A stretch of DNA of 64,000 bases, taken from assembly GCF_900100195.1 (NCBI RefSeq), contig NZ_FNES01000003.1, positions 1 through 64,000 of the forward strand, read 5' to 3'. The notes under the pieces were generated by a model. It made no database searches, had not been told where the DNA came from, and saw only the letters and a program-made list of their open reading frames with translations. A program made the translations under genes and the position numbers. Of this stretch, positions 18,453-26,369 are shown one piece after another. This DNA comes from Billgrantia gudaonensis (GTDB lineage: Bacteria; Pseudomonadota; Gammaproteobacteria; Pseudomonadales; Halomonadaceae). The first letter of the stretch is position 1. The number at the start of each line of letters is the position of its first letter.

Positions 18453-18639
18453 CGTTCCACACCTCATCTTCGTCATTGTCCCACAGCACGTCCATGCTAG
18501 ACTGCTGAGCCTGGGAAAGACTCTTCAGCTCACCTTTCTCGATTTTCTGAATCAAGAAATAGGTAAAGTCCAGCACTTCCTCTTGAAGTGACTCGGGAAG
18601 CCGGTTGACGTTATCAACGATTTTTTCGGACGTATTCAT
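18436..18639 (-). CDS. DUF2281-type antitoxin
   Basis: A 67-residue protein with the DUF2281-like N-terminus (VDNVNRLPESLQEEVLDFTY) and an acidic tail (VLWDNDEDEVWNDV) suited to covering a MazF-type toxin. It lies immediately upstream of, and overlaps, the toxin. The orphan gene at 51379-51603 has the same N-terminal pattern. Confidence 0.78.
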   Translation of the reverse strand: MNTSEKIVDNVNRLPESLQEEVLDFTYFLIQKIEKGELKSLSQAQQSSMDVLWDNDEDEVWNDVPAR

Positions 18640-18733
18640 GGTCTACCTCGCTCACAAGGATTTCCCGGTAGCAACACAATGACTCATGACTCAATAGCCT
18701 AGTCCATCGCCATTGCGTACCTGAAGCCATATC

Positions 18734-19561
18734 TTACCTCTCCAGGCTTGCGCGAAGCGCGCTTTCCCAGCGTTCGTCGCGCTGGCCGCAAACGATGAAG
18801 AAGGGGTTGAGCACGCTTTCCTGACGGTTGCAGCGCAGCGGTTCGAGGGTGGTGGCATCGAGCACTTCGCCACCCGCGGCGGTGACCACGGCCTGGGCGG
18901 CGGCGGTGTCCCATTCGCTGGTGGGCGCCAGGCGGGGATAGAGATCGGCCGCACCTTCGGCCACCAGGCAGAGCTTCAGCGAGCTGCCCATGGAAACGCA
19001 CTCGTGGGCAGGCAGCCCGGCGCAGAAGGCCTCGAACGCTTCGGCGCCGTGGCGGCGGCTGCCCACCACCTTCCAAGGCGCCTCACTCGGGTCGGGCAGT
19101 TCACGCACGCGGATGGGCACGGTTTCGCCGGCCTGCCACTTGCTGGCGCCCTGCCCCACCTGGCCGATCCAGGTGGTCTCGAGCACCGGCGCATGCACGA
19201 TGCCGAACACCGGCACACCGCGCTCCACCAGCGCCACGTTCAGGGTGAACTCGCCGTTCTTGCCGATGAACTCCTTGGTGCCGTCCAGCGGATCGATCAG
19301 CCAGTAGCGCTCCCAGCCGCGGCGGGTCTCGAAGGGGATCTCGCCCGACTCCTCGGAAAGCACCGGTACCTGCGGGGTCACCTCACCCAGCAGCGCCACC
19401 AGGGCATGGTGAGACGCCATGTCCGCCTCGGTCAGCGGGCTCTCGTCCGCCTTGGTCTCCACCGAAAAATCCCGCGAATAGATCGCCAGCACCTCACGTC
19501 CAGCGGCATGAACGCCCTCGATCAAGCGCAGGCGCATGTCATCGGTAACGAAATCGGTCAC
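18734..19561 (-). CDS. cysQ: 3'(2'),5'-bisphosphate nucleotidase
   Basis: A 275-residue inositol-monophosphatase-fold enzyme. Metal-binding motifs are clear: LSEESGEIPF, WLIDPLDGTKEFIGKNGEFT and the C-terminal TSEWDTAAAQAVVTAAGG. CysQ hydrolyses PAP, the by-product of PAPS reduction and of every sulfotransferase reaction. That fits with cysD/cysNC beside it and two sulfotransferase genes further along. Length is normal and it is cytoplasmic or membrane-associated. Confidence 0.92.
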   Translation of the reverse strand: MTDFVTDDMRLRLIEGVHAAGREVLAIYSRDFSVETKADESPLTEADMASHHALVALLGEVTPQVPVLSEESGEIPFETRRGWERYWLIDPLDGTKEFIGKNGEFTLNVALVERGVPVFGIVHAPVLETTWIGQVGQGASKWQAGETVPIRVRELPDPSEAPWKVVGSRRHGAEAFEAFCAGLPAHECVSMGSSLKLCLVAEGAADLYPRLAPTSEWDTAAAQAVVTAAGGEVLDATTLEPLRCNRQESVLNPFFIVCGQRDERWESALRASLER

Positions 19562-19578
19562 ACAAACTCCTTTAGAAA

Positions 19579-19691
19579 CAAGCCATAAGCTTTAAGCTGT
19601 AAGAAAAACCAACTGCCACTCCACTCGGCGTCCTGTGCCCTTGGTTTTGCTTTTGGGGTTACTTCCAGCTTATAGCTTACGGCTTACAGCT
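19579..19691. repeat. AGCTT-type repeat element (family 1), 'empty' copy
   Basis: Two inverted AGCTT-rich ends (AGCCATAAGCTTTAAGCTG at 19581-19599; CTTCCAGCTTATAGCTTACG from 19663) enclose about 57 bp without an ORF, between the SLC13 permease stop and the cysQ start. The inner right flank (TTGGTTTTGCTTTTGG) resembles the flank of the copy beside the four-helix-bundle gene (TGGTTTTCTTCC), which suggests the same element without cargo. Confidence 0.6.
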
Positions 19692-19695
19692 CTGG

Positions 19696-21462
19696 TCAGA
19701 ACGACCAGACCACCGGTATCAACCCCACGGCGGTGACGCCGACGATCAGGCTGAGCGGGGCGCCGAGGCGCAGGTAGTCGGTGAAGCGATAGCCGCCGGG
19801 TCCGAGCACCATCAGGTTGGTCTGGTAACCCAGCGGGGTCATGAAACTGGCCGAGGCGGCGAACATCACCGCCACGGCGAAGGGCAGCACGTCCACGCCC
19901 AACTGCTCGGCCACCGCCATGGCGATGGGGAACATCAGCACCGCGGCGGCATTGTTGGTGATCAGCTCGGTGAAGATCACCGTCATCAAATACACCAGTG
20001 CCAGCGCGGCCCAGGGGGCCAGGCCATCGACCAGCAGCAGCCACTGGGCGATCTGCGCGGCGGCACCGGTCTTGGCCATGGCGGCGCCCAGGGCGAAGGA
20101 GGCGGCGATCACGATCAGCACGGTGAGATCGAGATAGCGCCGCGCCTTGCTGGCCGGCACGCAGCGCGTAACCAGCATGGCGCCGCCGGCCAGCAGCGCC
20201 GCCTCGAGAATGCTCACCAGCCCGCTGGCGCTGAGCGCCACCATGCCCCCCAAAATGCCCAGCGCCACCGGCGCCTTGCGAAAATCGGGCGGCGTGGAGT
20301 CGTTCAAGCCGCTGACCAGCAGAAAATCCTTGCGGTAGCGGTACTGGTCGACGAAATCTTGGGCCGTTTCCAGCAGCAGGGTGTCGCCCACCTGCAGGCG
20401 TATGTCGCCCAGCTTGCCGGGCAGGCGCTTGCCATGGCGCGAAATGGAAAGGATCACCGCCTGATAGCGCGACCGAAAGCGCGACTCGCGCACCGTTTGA
20501 TGCAGGCCGGCAAAATCCGGGCCGATCACCGCCTCCACCAGGCAGCGCCGATGATGGGCGATATCCAGCTTGTGCACGTCGCCGCCGGCCGGGCGCAGCC
20601 CGTGGATGCGGCGCAGCTCACGGGCGCACTCCGGCGCACCGATGAACACCAGCACGTCGCCGGCCAGCAGCTCGGTTTCCGGCGGCACCGCCGTCAGCAG
20701 GCGGCCATGGCGCTCGATATCGGCCAGGTAGCCATGGGCCAGGCTGCGCAACCCGGCAGCGGCAATCGTCTTGCCGGCCAGCGGGCCCTTGTCTTCCACC
20801 ACCACTTCCACCGCGTACTCGCGGGCCTGTTCCAGCTGTTCCAGCACGCCCTGGCGATCCGGCAGCAGCTTGTCGGCGAACAGCATCAGAAAGCCGCCGC
20901 CCACCACCAGCAAGGGCACGCCCACCCAGGCCAGCTCGAACATCGCCAGCGACACGCCGCGCTCGGTCTGCAGCAGGCCATCCACCACCAGGTTGGTGCT
21001 GGTGCCGATCAGCGTGCAGGTACCGCCGAGAATGGCCGCATAGCTCAGCGGCAGCAGCAGCTTGGAAGGCGGCAGCTTGAGCCGCGCCGCCCACTCCTGA
21101 ACGGCGGGAATGAACATCGCCACCACGGTGGTGTTGTTCATGAACGCGCTCAGGCCGGAAGCCGGCAGCAGCACGCGCGCCTGCGCCTGTCGCAAGCCCC
21201 GCGGACGCCCCAGCAGGCGGTGGGCGATCCACTGGATGGCGCCGGTCTCTTTCAGCCCGGCCGCCACCACGTAGAGCGTGGCGATGGTCATCACACCGGG
21301 GTTGGAAAAGCCCACCAGCGCCTCGCCGGGCTCGAGAATTCCGCTGACCACCAGCAGCGCCAGGGCGGCCATCAGCACCACGTCCGGCGCAATGCGGGTC
21401 ACCACCAGCGTAACGAGGACCGCCAGCACGGTAGCCAGCGTAAACAGGGCTTCGAAGGGCAT
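19696..21462 (-). CDS. SLC13-family permease with two RCK_C domains, probable sulfate transporter
   Basis: A 588-residue polytopic membrane protein with two blocks of hydrophobic helices (about residues 1-190 and 395-588). A cytoplasmic insert of some 190 residues holds two TrkA-C/RCK_C-like domains. Family signatures include SAFMNNTTVVAMFIPAV and LGGTCTLIGTSTNLVVDGLL in the first half and TELITNNAAAVLMFPIA in the second. Relatives with this architecture import sulfate or dicarboxylates; the neighbours cysQ, cysD and cysNC favour sulfate. ATG 21462 is used instead of the TTG just before it. Confidence 0.85.
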   Translation of the reverse strand: MPFEALFTLATVLAVLVTLVVTRIAPDVVLMAALALLVVSGILEPGEALVGFSNPGVMTIATLYVVAAGLKETGAIQWIAHRLLGRPRGLRQAQARVLLPASGLSAFMNNTTVVAMFIPAVQEWAARLKLPPSKLLLPLSYAAILGGTCTLIGTSTNLVVDGLLQTERGVSLAMFELAWVGVPLLVVGGGFLMLFADKLLPDRQGVLEQLEQAREYAVEVVVEDKGPLAGKTIAAAGLRSLAHGYLADIERHGRLLTAVPPETELLAGDVLVFIGAPECARELRRIHGLRPAGGDVHKLDIAHHRRCLVEAVIGPDFAGLHQTVRESRFRSRYQAVILSISRHGKRLPGKLGDIRLQVGDTLLLETAQDFVDQYRYRKDFLLVSGLNDSTPPDFRKAPVALGILGGMVALSASGLVSILEAALLAGGAMLVTRCVPASKARRYLDLTVLIVIAASFALGAAMAKTGAAAQIAQWLLLVDGLAPWAALALVYLMTVIFTELITNNAAAVLMFPIAMAVAEQLGVDVLPFAVAVMFAASASFMTPLGYQTNLMVLGPGGYRFTDYLRLGAPLSLIVGVTAVGLIPVVWSF

Positions 21463-21521
21463 CAAAATATCTTAGAGAAAGGCGTTTTACTGCGATACGG
21501 GCAGGTATCGCAGTGAAGGGG

Positions 21522-22946
21522 TCAGTGCAGCTCACCCTGTCCCACTTTCCACTGTTCCAGTAGCGTCAACTCTTCTTGACTCAACGTCGAGCGCACACTG
21601 GAGTTACTAATCTGCCAGGCAAGCAACTCACTGCTAACGCCATAGGCATCACGCAATTCAATGGCAACGGCACGCAGGTCAGTGCCATCACGTACGAAAC
21701 TGGCAGCAGTCTCTCGTGGCAGCAAAAACTCCGCCGCAAAAGCACGAGCCCGCTTTTCGGGGTATTCGGGCGTTCTCCCCCCCAGCACTTCGGCAGCCGG
21801 CAAGGCACCTTCCCGATCCAACAGCAGGTGCGCCACTTCGTGCGCCAAAGTCGCTCGCTCCCCGAACGAGTGGGCAGAGCGCGCGCCAGGCGCACGGTTG
21901 ATTACGATAATCGGCCCATGTCGTTCCCCCCAGGCCGTCATTGCATCGATGGGGGAGCCTTCTTGTGCAACCGAATCGACCTCAATACCCCATGCCTCGA
22001 GATAGGCTTCGGGATCTACGGGGTCTTTCCCGCTCAATCCCAGCGCATGACGCAAGCGCATCGCAGCCCAGTACCCCTGCTCATGGGGAGGGCCTATCTC
22101 GCGGAACTCGCTAAGGATGCAAGCAGACAGCCGGTCCAACTCTGCAGTATCCCGACGTGGCGATTGCAATACCCTGGCCAATAACTCCCGCTGATCCGCT
22201 TCGAGGACCACACCGGTCGTCATCCGCGCCACCGCACGAATCTCGGGCAACTGCCACATTTCCTCAGGCAGCGAACCACCTTCCAGGTGTCTTCGCGATG
22301 AAGCGGAAAGCCCCGTCGTGATATCCAGCTCGTGCTCTTCCAGCCGGGTCTCGCGCCGTTCCCACCATGCTACGGCGCGTCGTGCCCGCTCGTTGTCGCT
22401 CTCCTGCAGTGCTTCAGCCAAGTAATTCCCAACGGCTTCTAGCGTTCGCTGAACACGATCCCATGAACATACCAGCGTCTTGCGAAGGCTGGCTGCCGAA
22501 ACATGACACTTCCTGCCTTGACGGAGCACTATCAGAGACGGCAAGAAGATTCCCTTGAATGCCTCAGCCAAATCGTGGCGCGCGATGAAACGATGAGCCG
22601 CCTCTTCTTCCGCTTCGACTTGCTCTGCAGGCATGTCGACCCAGCGGCGCTCGGCTTCCTGAAGGAAAAGGCCAGGGTATAGAGGGGCAACCGGTACCGG
22701 ATAAGTCTCTTCGAGAACGAGCCATGGCCACCATCGGCCTAGAAACTCGAGCAGATCTCCCCAAGTCCACTCGATCGGTGCTTCCCCGTTTTCACCCTGA
22801 GCATGCCACACAGGTTCTCCAGCCAGCAGAATGCGCCCCTGCCCCTGGGCCAGCCCCTGAGGCGGGCCATTGGACAAACAGAGCTCGACCTGAAGGCCAT
22901 CAGGCTCACCGATCAGTCTCGGTTCGGATCGTACTGCTTTAGCCAT
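21522..22946 (-). CDS. ImmA/IrrE-family zinc metallopeptidase with large N-terminal domain
   Basis: A 474-residue protein. The C-terminal third is an ImmA/IrrE peptidase: AHSFGERATLAHEVAHLLLD contains the HExxH zinc motif, and RARAFAAEFLLP carries the downstream conserved region. The first 250 residues are Trp- and Glu-rich and match no domain that I recognise. ImmA-type proteases usually cut a repressor or antitoxin. ATG 22946 lies inside the end of the upstream 139-residue gene (34-bp overlap), so the two are coupled. The N-terminal region may recognise that partner, but this is inference. Confidence 0.78.
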   Translation of the reverse strand: MAKAVRSEPRLIGEPDGLQVELCLSNGPPQGLAQGQGRILLAGEPVWHAQGENGEAPIEWTWGDLLEFLGRWWPWLVLEETYPVPVAPLYPGLFLQEAERRWVDMPAEQVEAEEEAAHRFIARHDLAEAFKGIFLPSLIVLRQGRKCHVSAASLRKTLVCSWDRVQRTLEAVGNYLAEALQESDNERARRAVAWWERRETRLEEHELDITTGLSASSRRHLEGGSLPEEMWQLPEIRAVARMTTGVVLEADQRELLARVLQSPRRDTAELDRLSACILSEFREIGPPHEQGYWAAMRLRHALGLSGKDPVDPEAYLEAWGIEVDSVAQEGSPIDAMTAWGERHGPIIVINRAPGARSAHSFGERATLAHEVAHLLLDREGALPAAEVLGGRTPEYPEKRARAFAAEFLLPRETAASFVRDGTDLRAVAIELRDAYGVSSELLAWQISNSSVRSTLSQEELTLLEQWKVGQGELH

Positions 22947-23332
22947 CGTTCCAACTCTTTCCTCTCTCCATGGCGATCTGCGCACTCCCTCAACTGCCTT
23001 CTCAGCCTTCTACCAAGGCCGCAACGACCAGGTAAATCCCCCCGCCATGGGTAAGCATGATAGGAATATCCAGGATTCGTAGGAGCGGCGGCATAAACGA
23101 CGCCCTGATAAACAGCATAGAAGAAATCGGGATAGGCGCTGTCTTCCGCCTGATAGACCGGTATCCCCCTCTCATTGAGAATTCGTTCTGCAAGCTCTTG
23201 ATCAATATGCTTCGGACACTTCCCCACGGGACCGCTATCACCCGGAACGAATCCGGCGTAATCATGGCGCCAGCGATGCTTGTAACGCCCTTCTCCCCTT
23301 TCGTAGCGCCATTCGGTCCCTTCATGGCACAT
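22913..23332 (-). CDS. hypothetical protein paired with the ImmA/IrrE protease
   Basis: I do not recognise this 139-residue protein. It starts at ATG 23332 (GGAGAGGG upstream). It is rich in His, Tyr and Arg in the first 40 residues (EWRYERGEGRYKHRWRHDY), has a middle part with DSAYPDFFYAVYQGVVYAAA, and ends in a strongly basic helix (GRRLRRQLRECADRHGERK). There is no signal peptide or membrane segment. The 34-bp overlap with the ImmA/IrrE gene argues for joint function. Its start lies 36 bp past the broken end of a RES toxin gene, so the pair may have arrived by the event that cut that gene. Confidence 0.6.
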   Translation of the reverse strand: MCHEGTEWRYERGEGRYKHRWRHDYAGFVPGDSGPVGKCPKHIDQELAERILNERGIPVYQAEDSAYPDFFYAVYQGVVYAAAPTNPGYSYHAYPWRGDLPGRCGLGRRLRRQLRECADRHGERKELERWLKQYDPNRD

Positions 23333-23368
23333 CGTCGCCCTCTCCTGCTTCATCTGGCGATGAACGGG

Positions 23369-23557
23369 TCACCTACTGTCATGATAATCGACATACACAC
23401 CATCCGTCGCCTCAAGAGCGAGATAGAGCGCCGGTAAGCCGGGCCTGTTCAGGCGGCCGCCATGCTCGGCAGCCCCAGCCCCGCTGGTTGGGGCATAGGC
23501 CCATCGGGGAACATGCACGCGGTAGGCGGGACATTCCAGCGAGAACCGAACCTTCAC
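23369..23557 (-). pseudogene. truncated RES-domain toxin
   Basis: The 62-codon frame begins GTG 23557 with the RES-family N-terminus: YRVHVPRWAYAPTSGAGAA, then HGGRLNRPGLPALYLALEAT. That is only about the first third of a RES domain (normally near 150 residues); the frame then loses similarity and stops at 23369. The active-site region further on is missing, so no NAD-degrading activity is expected. It overlaps the Xre antitoxin as GTGA, the standard layout of xre-res operons, so it was once an intact module. Confidence 0.8.
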
Positions 23558-23937
23558 CCGGCTGCTCCCGCCTTCAAGGACTGGAGGTAACGCACCAGAT
23601 CCTGAGTTCTACCCTCGCTAACCAACTGCTCCGGCGTCAGGTAATCGAAAGTGCTGATGGGTTCGTTACGAAACCAGAACAGGGCATGTCGAAAATCCCC
23701 GTTGATATCCGTGGCAACACGCAGCACCTGTAACGCATCACGAAGAAAGCCTTGCAGTTTCTCGGTGCCTTGGGCCCGCGAGAGAGTAACCCGGTGAACA
23801 TGGGCATCCGCAGCCAGGGCTTGTAGATCCATGCTCAATGCGCGAGCGAACAACTTGGGATCGATGATCGGCTTGCCCGCTGCCGTTGCAGATCGCTTGA
23901 GATCCTCAACGAAACGCTCATAGGTCTTTCTCTCCAT
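23554..23937 (-). CDS. Xre/MbcA/ParS-type antitoxin
   Basis: A 127-residue protein with a helix-turn-helix-like N-terminal part (DPKLFARALSMDLQALAADA) and the C-terminal MbcA/ParS/Xre toxin-binding domain: FRHALFWFRNEPISTFDYLT and the end RTQDLVRYLQSLKAGAAG. ATG 23937 gives the usual start region. Its toxin partner downstream is truncated, leaving an antitoxin without a functional cognate. It may persist as a regulator or simply be decaying. Confidence 0.83.
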   Translation of the reverse strand: MERKTYERFVEDLKRSATAAGKPIIDPKLFARALSMDLQALAADAHVHRVTLSRAQGTEKLQGFLRDALQVLRVATDINGDFRHALFWFRNEPISTFDYLTPEQLVSEGRTQDLVRYLQSLKAGAAG

Positions 23938-23962
23938 CACAACAGCCCCACTCGCCAGCACG

Positions 23963-24062
23963 TTACATCGCCGCCTCAACCATCACCTCGCCCAGCACGC
24001 GGCAGGACTCGTCGATCTCGGCTTCCGTCAGGGTGGGGTGACAGAGAAACCACACCTTCGGC
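23963..24062 (-). pseudogene. 3' fragment of a second DegT-type aminotransferase gene
   Basis: The minus strand encodes KVWFLCHPTLTEAEIDESCR and continues VLGEVMVEAAM to a TAA at 23963-23965. This matches the last 30 residues of the pglE-like gene (FLCHPTLTEVEIDETCR... at 25134-25215) with only a few substitutions, and the DNA is near-identical over about 80 bp. It has no 5' part: the Rpn nuclease gene begins right beside it. It is the remnant of a duplicated or replaced aminotransferase gene. Confidence 0.85.
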
Positions 24063-24079
24063 TGCCGCCGTATCGGCGG

Positions 24080-24310
24080 TCACTCGCCGAACAGCGCCTC
24101 CAGGCTTTCGGCGACCAGGATCTCATCCGTCCAAGCCTCCAACTGCCCCGCCTCCGCCGTTTCCAGCTTCGCGCGAACCCACGTCGGCAGCTCGCCGAAG
24201 CGCTTGGTCAGCAAACGCTGCAGAATGCGCCGGGCTTCTTCCTGGCGCCCTTCCTGGCGACCTTCCTGGCGCTCTTTCTTCACCAAATTCTCTAAGTTCT
24301 CTGCCAACAT
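24080..24310 (-). CDS. possible internally started small Rpn (RpnS-like antitoxin)
   Basis: Inside the rpn gene, ATG 24310 is preceded by GGAGG with an 8-base gap, a better ribosome binding site than that of many genes here. Translation from it would give the last 76 residues of Rpn (MLAENLENLVKKERQEG...). In E. coli, rpn genes are known to make such C-terminal small products that inhibit the full-length nuclease. The position fits that pattern, but expression is not shown. Confidence 0.5.
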   Translation of the reverse strand: MLAENLENLVKKERQEGRQEGRQEEARRILQRLLTKRFGELPTWVRAKLETAEAGQLEAWTDEILVAESLEALFGE

Positions 24311-25051
24311 CGCTTTGTCCTCCACCAGGCTTGCGAGCCGATCCAGATCGATCCCGGCCTCGAGTCGATGCAAATGGCGCTTGAGCCAGCGGGTGATGAT
24401 CCGGTCGATACGTTCCTTGTTAGGATCGGCCTGGATGATCGCCACGATCCGGTTCACCGCTTGCTGCAGCGCTTCCCAACTCTGGCCGGCGTTCTCCACG
24501 CCGAACACACCGCTCAGCGGACTCTGACGCAGCCCCAGCTCCTCGTCAGTGTAACGCCCTTCGTCGATCAGGTAGTAGCGCAGGTGCGGCTGGTAGACCT
24601 GCAGAAAACTCGGCGGTTCCGGGCGGATCATGGAATAGATGTCCGGCTCAGCCGACCAGCGCCGGGAACCGTTGTAGAGCACGATGGGCAGCACTGGTGG
24701 CAGCCCCTCACCCGGCGTGGTGACTCGGCTCTTGAGCAGGTGATCGTAGAAACACGCCACATAGTGCAGCAGCCGAATGGGCATGGTGTGATCCACCGAG
24801 GACTGGAACTCCAGCAAGATGTACAAGAAAACCCGCTGGGTTACGCCCTGCCAAGTGATCTCCACCGACCACACCACGTCTTCGAATTTTTCTTCGAACA
24901 ACGGCGTGATGTAGTTGCCGCTGTGATTCGTCAGCGTCGAGAAATCCATCAGCGCCGAGATCTCGGCCGGCGCGAAGCCCTCGATGAGTTGCTGCACGAA
25001 CTCCGGGTGGCTGAACAGCTCCTTGTAACCCGTATCATGATAGTTGGCCAT
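24080..25051 (-). CDS. Rpn-family recombination-promoting nuclease
   Basis: A 323-residue member of the Rpn/YhgA-like (PDDEXK) family. It opens MANYHDTGYKELFSHPEFVQ and has the core VVWSVEITWQGVTQRVFLYI and LLEFQSSVD, where ExQ takes the place of ExK. A helical region leads to the C-terminal low-complexity tail KKERQEGRQEGRQEEARRIL. ATG 25051 follows GGGAGCGGAG. The tail is encoded by near-perfect 12-bp tandem units (24239-24273), so its length can change by slippage. Family members cut DNA and some act in phage defence. It separates pglE from an aminotransferase remnant. Confidence 0.9.
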   Translation of the reverse strand: MANYHDTGYKELFSHPEFVQQLIEGFAPAEISALMDFSTLTNHSGNYITPLFEEKFEDVVWSVEITWQGVTQRVFLYILLEFQSSVDHTMPIRLLHYVACFYDHLLKSRVTTPGEGLPPVLPIVLYNGSRRWSAEPDIYSMIRPEPPSFLQVYQPHLRYYLIDEGRYTDEELGLRQSPLSGVFGVENAGQSWEALQQAVNRIVAIIQADPNKERIDRIITRWLKRHLHRLEAGIDLDRLASLVEDKAMLAENLENLVKKERQEGRQEGRQEEARRILQRLLTKRFGELPTWVRAKLETAEAGQLEAWTDEILVAESLEALFGE

Positions 25052-25127
25052 GCTCCGCTCCCTGCCGACCGTATGGCGATAGCCTACCACACCCACCAGG
25101 CGCTCCATGAGCGGGCCATCCTCCCCT

Positions 25128-26318
25128 CTACTGCGCCGCCTCAACCATCACCTCGCCCAGCACGCGGCAGGTCTCGTCGATTTCGACTTCCGTCAGGGTG
25201 GGGTGGCAAAGAAACATCAGGCTCGTCTCGCCCAGCTCGCGGGCCACCGGCAGAGGCCGTTCCGGCCGCCAACCGGTGCCTTCGAAGGCCTTCTCGCGAT
25301 ACACCTCGGAGCACGAACCGGAAAAGCACGGCACGCCGCGGGCGACGATCTCACCCATGATGCGGTCGCGGTTCCAGTCCGGCTTCAGGTTTTCGGGCCG
25401 TACGAACACGTAGCACTTGTAGGCGGCATGCTCGACGTGCTCGGGAATGGCCGGCACGCGCAGTGCAGGGCATTCACCCGCCGCCTGCCAGATGCGCCGG
25501 GCATTGGCCTGGCGCGCCGCCTTCCATTCGGGCATGCGGGCCAGTTGAATGCGCCCGATGGCCGCCTGCATCTCGGTGAGCCGCCAGTTGGTACCGAAGC
25601 TCTCGTGCAGCCAGCGAAAGCCCGGCGGATGCTCGCGCTCGTACACCGCCGCCCAGCTCTTGCCGTGATCCTTGTAGGCCCACATGCGCCGCCACAGCGC
25701 CTCGTCGTTCGTGGTGACCATGCCGCCTTCGCCGCCGGTGGTCATGATCTTGTCCTGGCAGAACGACCAGCAGCCCACGTGGCCGATGCTGCCCACGCTG
25801 CGCCCCCGGTACGTGGCACCGTGGGCCTGGGCGCAATCCTCGATCACGTAAAGTCCGTGGCGCTCGGCCAGGGCCATCAGCGCTTCCATCTCGCAGGGCC
25901 AGCCGGCCAGGTGCACGGCCATGATCGCCCGCGTGTTCGGGGTGATCTTCTCGGCCACCGTCTCGGCCGTAACGTTCTGCGAATCGCGACTCACATCGGC
26001 GAACACCGGCACAGCCCCCGCCGTAACGATGCTCGACGCCGAAGCCAGGAAGGTACGCGCGGTGACGATCACCTCATCGCGCCCCCGGCCCTCGCCTTCG
26101 CCGATGCCCAACCCCTTCAGAGCCAGGTCCAGCGCCGTGGTGCCGTTGGCCACGGCCACCGCATGCTCAGTACCGGCAAAGGCCGCGAATTCCTTCTCGA
26201 ATTCGCGGCCTTCGGTGCCGGTCCAGTAGTTAACGCGGTTCGACAGCAATACGCGCCGAACCGCCTCGGCCTCCTCCTCGGTGAAGGAGGGCCAAGGCGA
26301 AAAGGGTCCATTCAGCAT
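25128..26318 (-). CDS. pglE: DegT/DnrJ/EryC1/StrS sugar aminotransferase (PglE-like)
   Basis: PLP-dependent enzyme of 396 residues that would aminate the 4-keto sugar made by the WbpM-like dehydratase. Motifs: VANGTTALDLALKGLGIG, the PLP-phosphate and ring-binding DCAQAHGATYRGRSVGS, and the Schiff-base lysine in WSFCQDKIMTTGGEGGM. ATG 26318 is chosen because the protein then opens LNGPFSPWPSFTEEEAEAV like its relatives. It is followed by the Rpn gene and sits downstream of pglD and pglC, matching the bacillosamine gene order. The exact sugar (diNAcBac or another 4-amino sugar) is inferred from that context. Confidence 0.85.
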   Translation of the reverse strand: MLNGPFSPWPSFTEEEAEAVRRVLLSNRVNYWTGTEGREFEKEFAAFAGTEHAVAVANGTTALDLALKGLGIGEGEGRGRDEVIVTARTFLASASSIVTAGAVPVFADVSRDSQNVTAETVAEKITPNTRAIMAVHLAGWPCEMEALMALAERHGLYVIEDCAQAHGATYRGRSVGSIGHVGCWSFCQDKIMTTGGEGGMVTTNDEALWRRMWAYKDHGKSWAAVYEREHPPGFRWLHESFGTNWRLTEMQAAIGRIQLARMPEWKAARQANARRIWQAAGECPALRVPAIPEHVEHAAYKCYVFVRPENLKPDWNRDRIMGEIVARGVPCFSGSCSEVYREKAFEGTGWRPERPLPVARELGETSLMFLCHPTLTEVEIDETCRVLGEVMVEAAQ

Positions 26319-26369
26319 TTCAACATCCAATCCTCATTTTCACCAGCCGCTCGCTTTGACTCATCGGCA

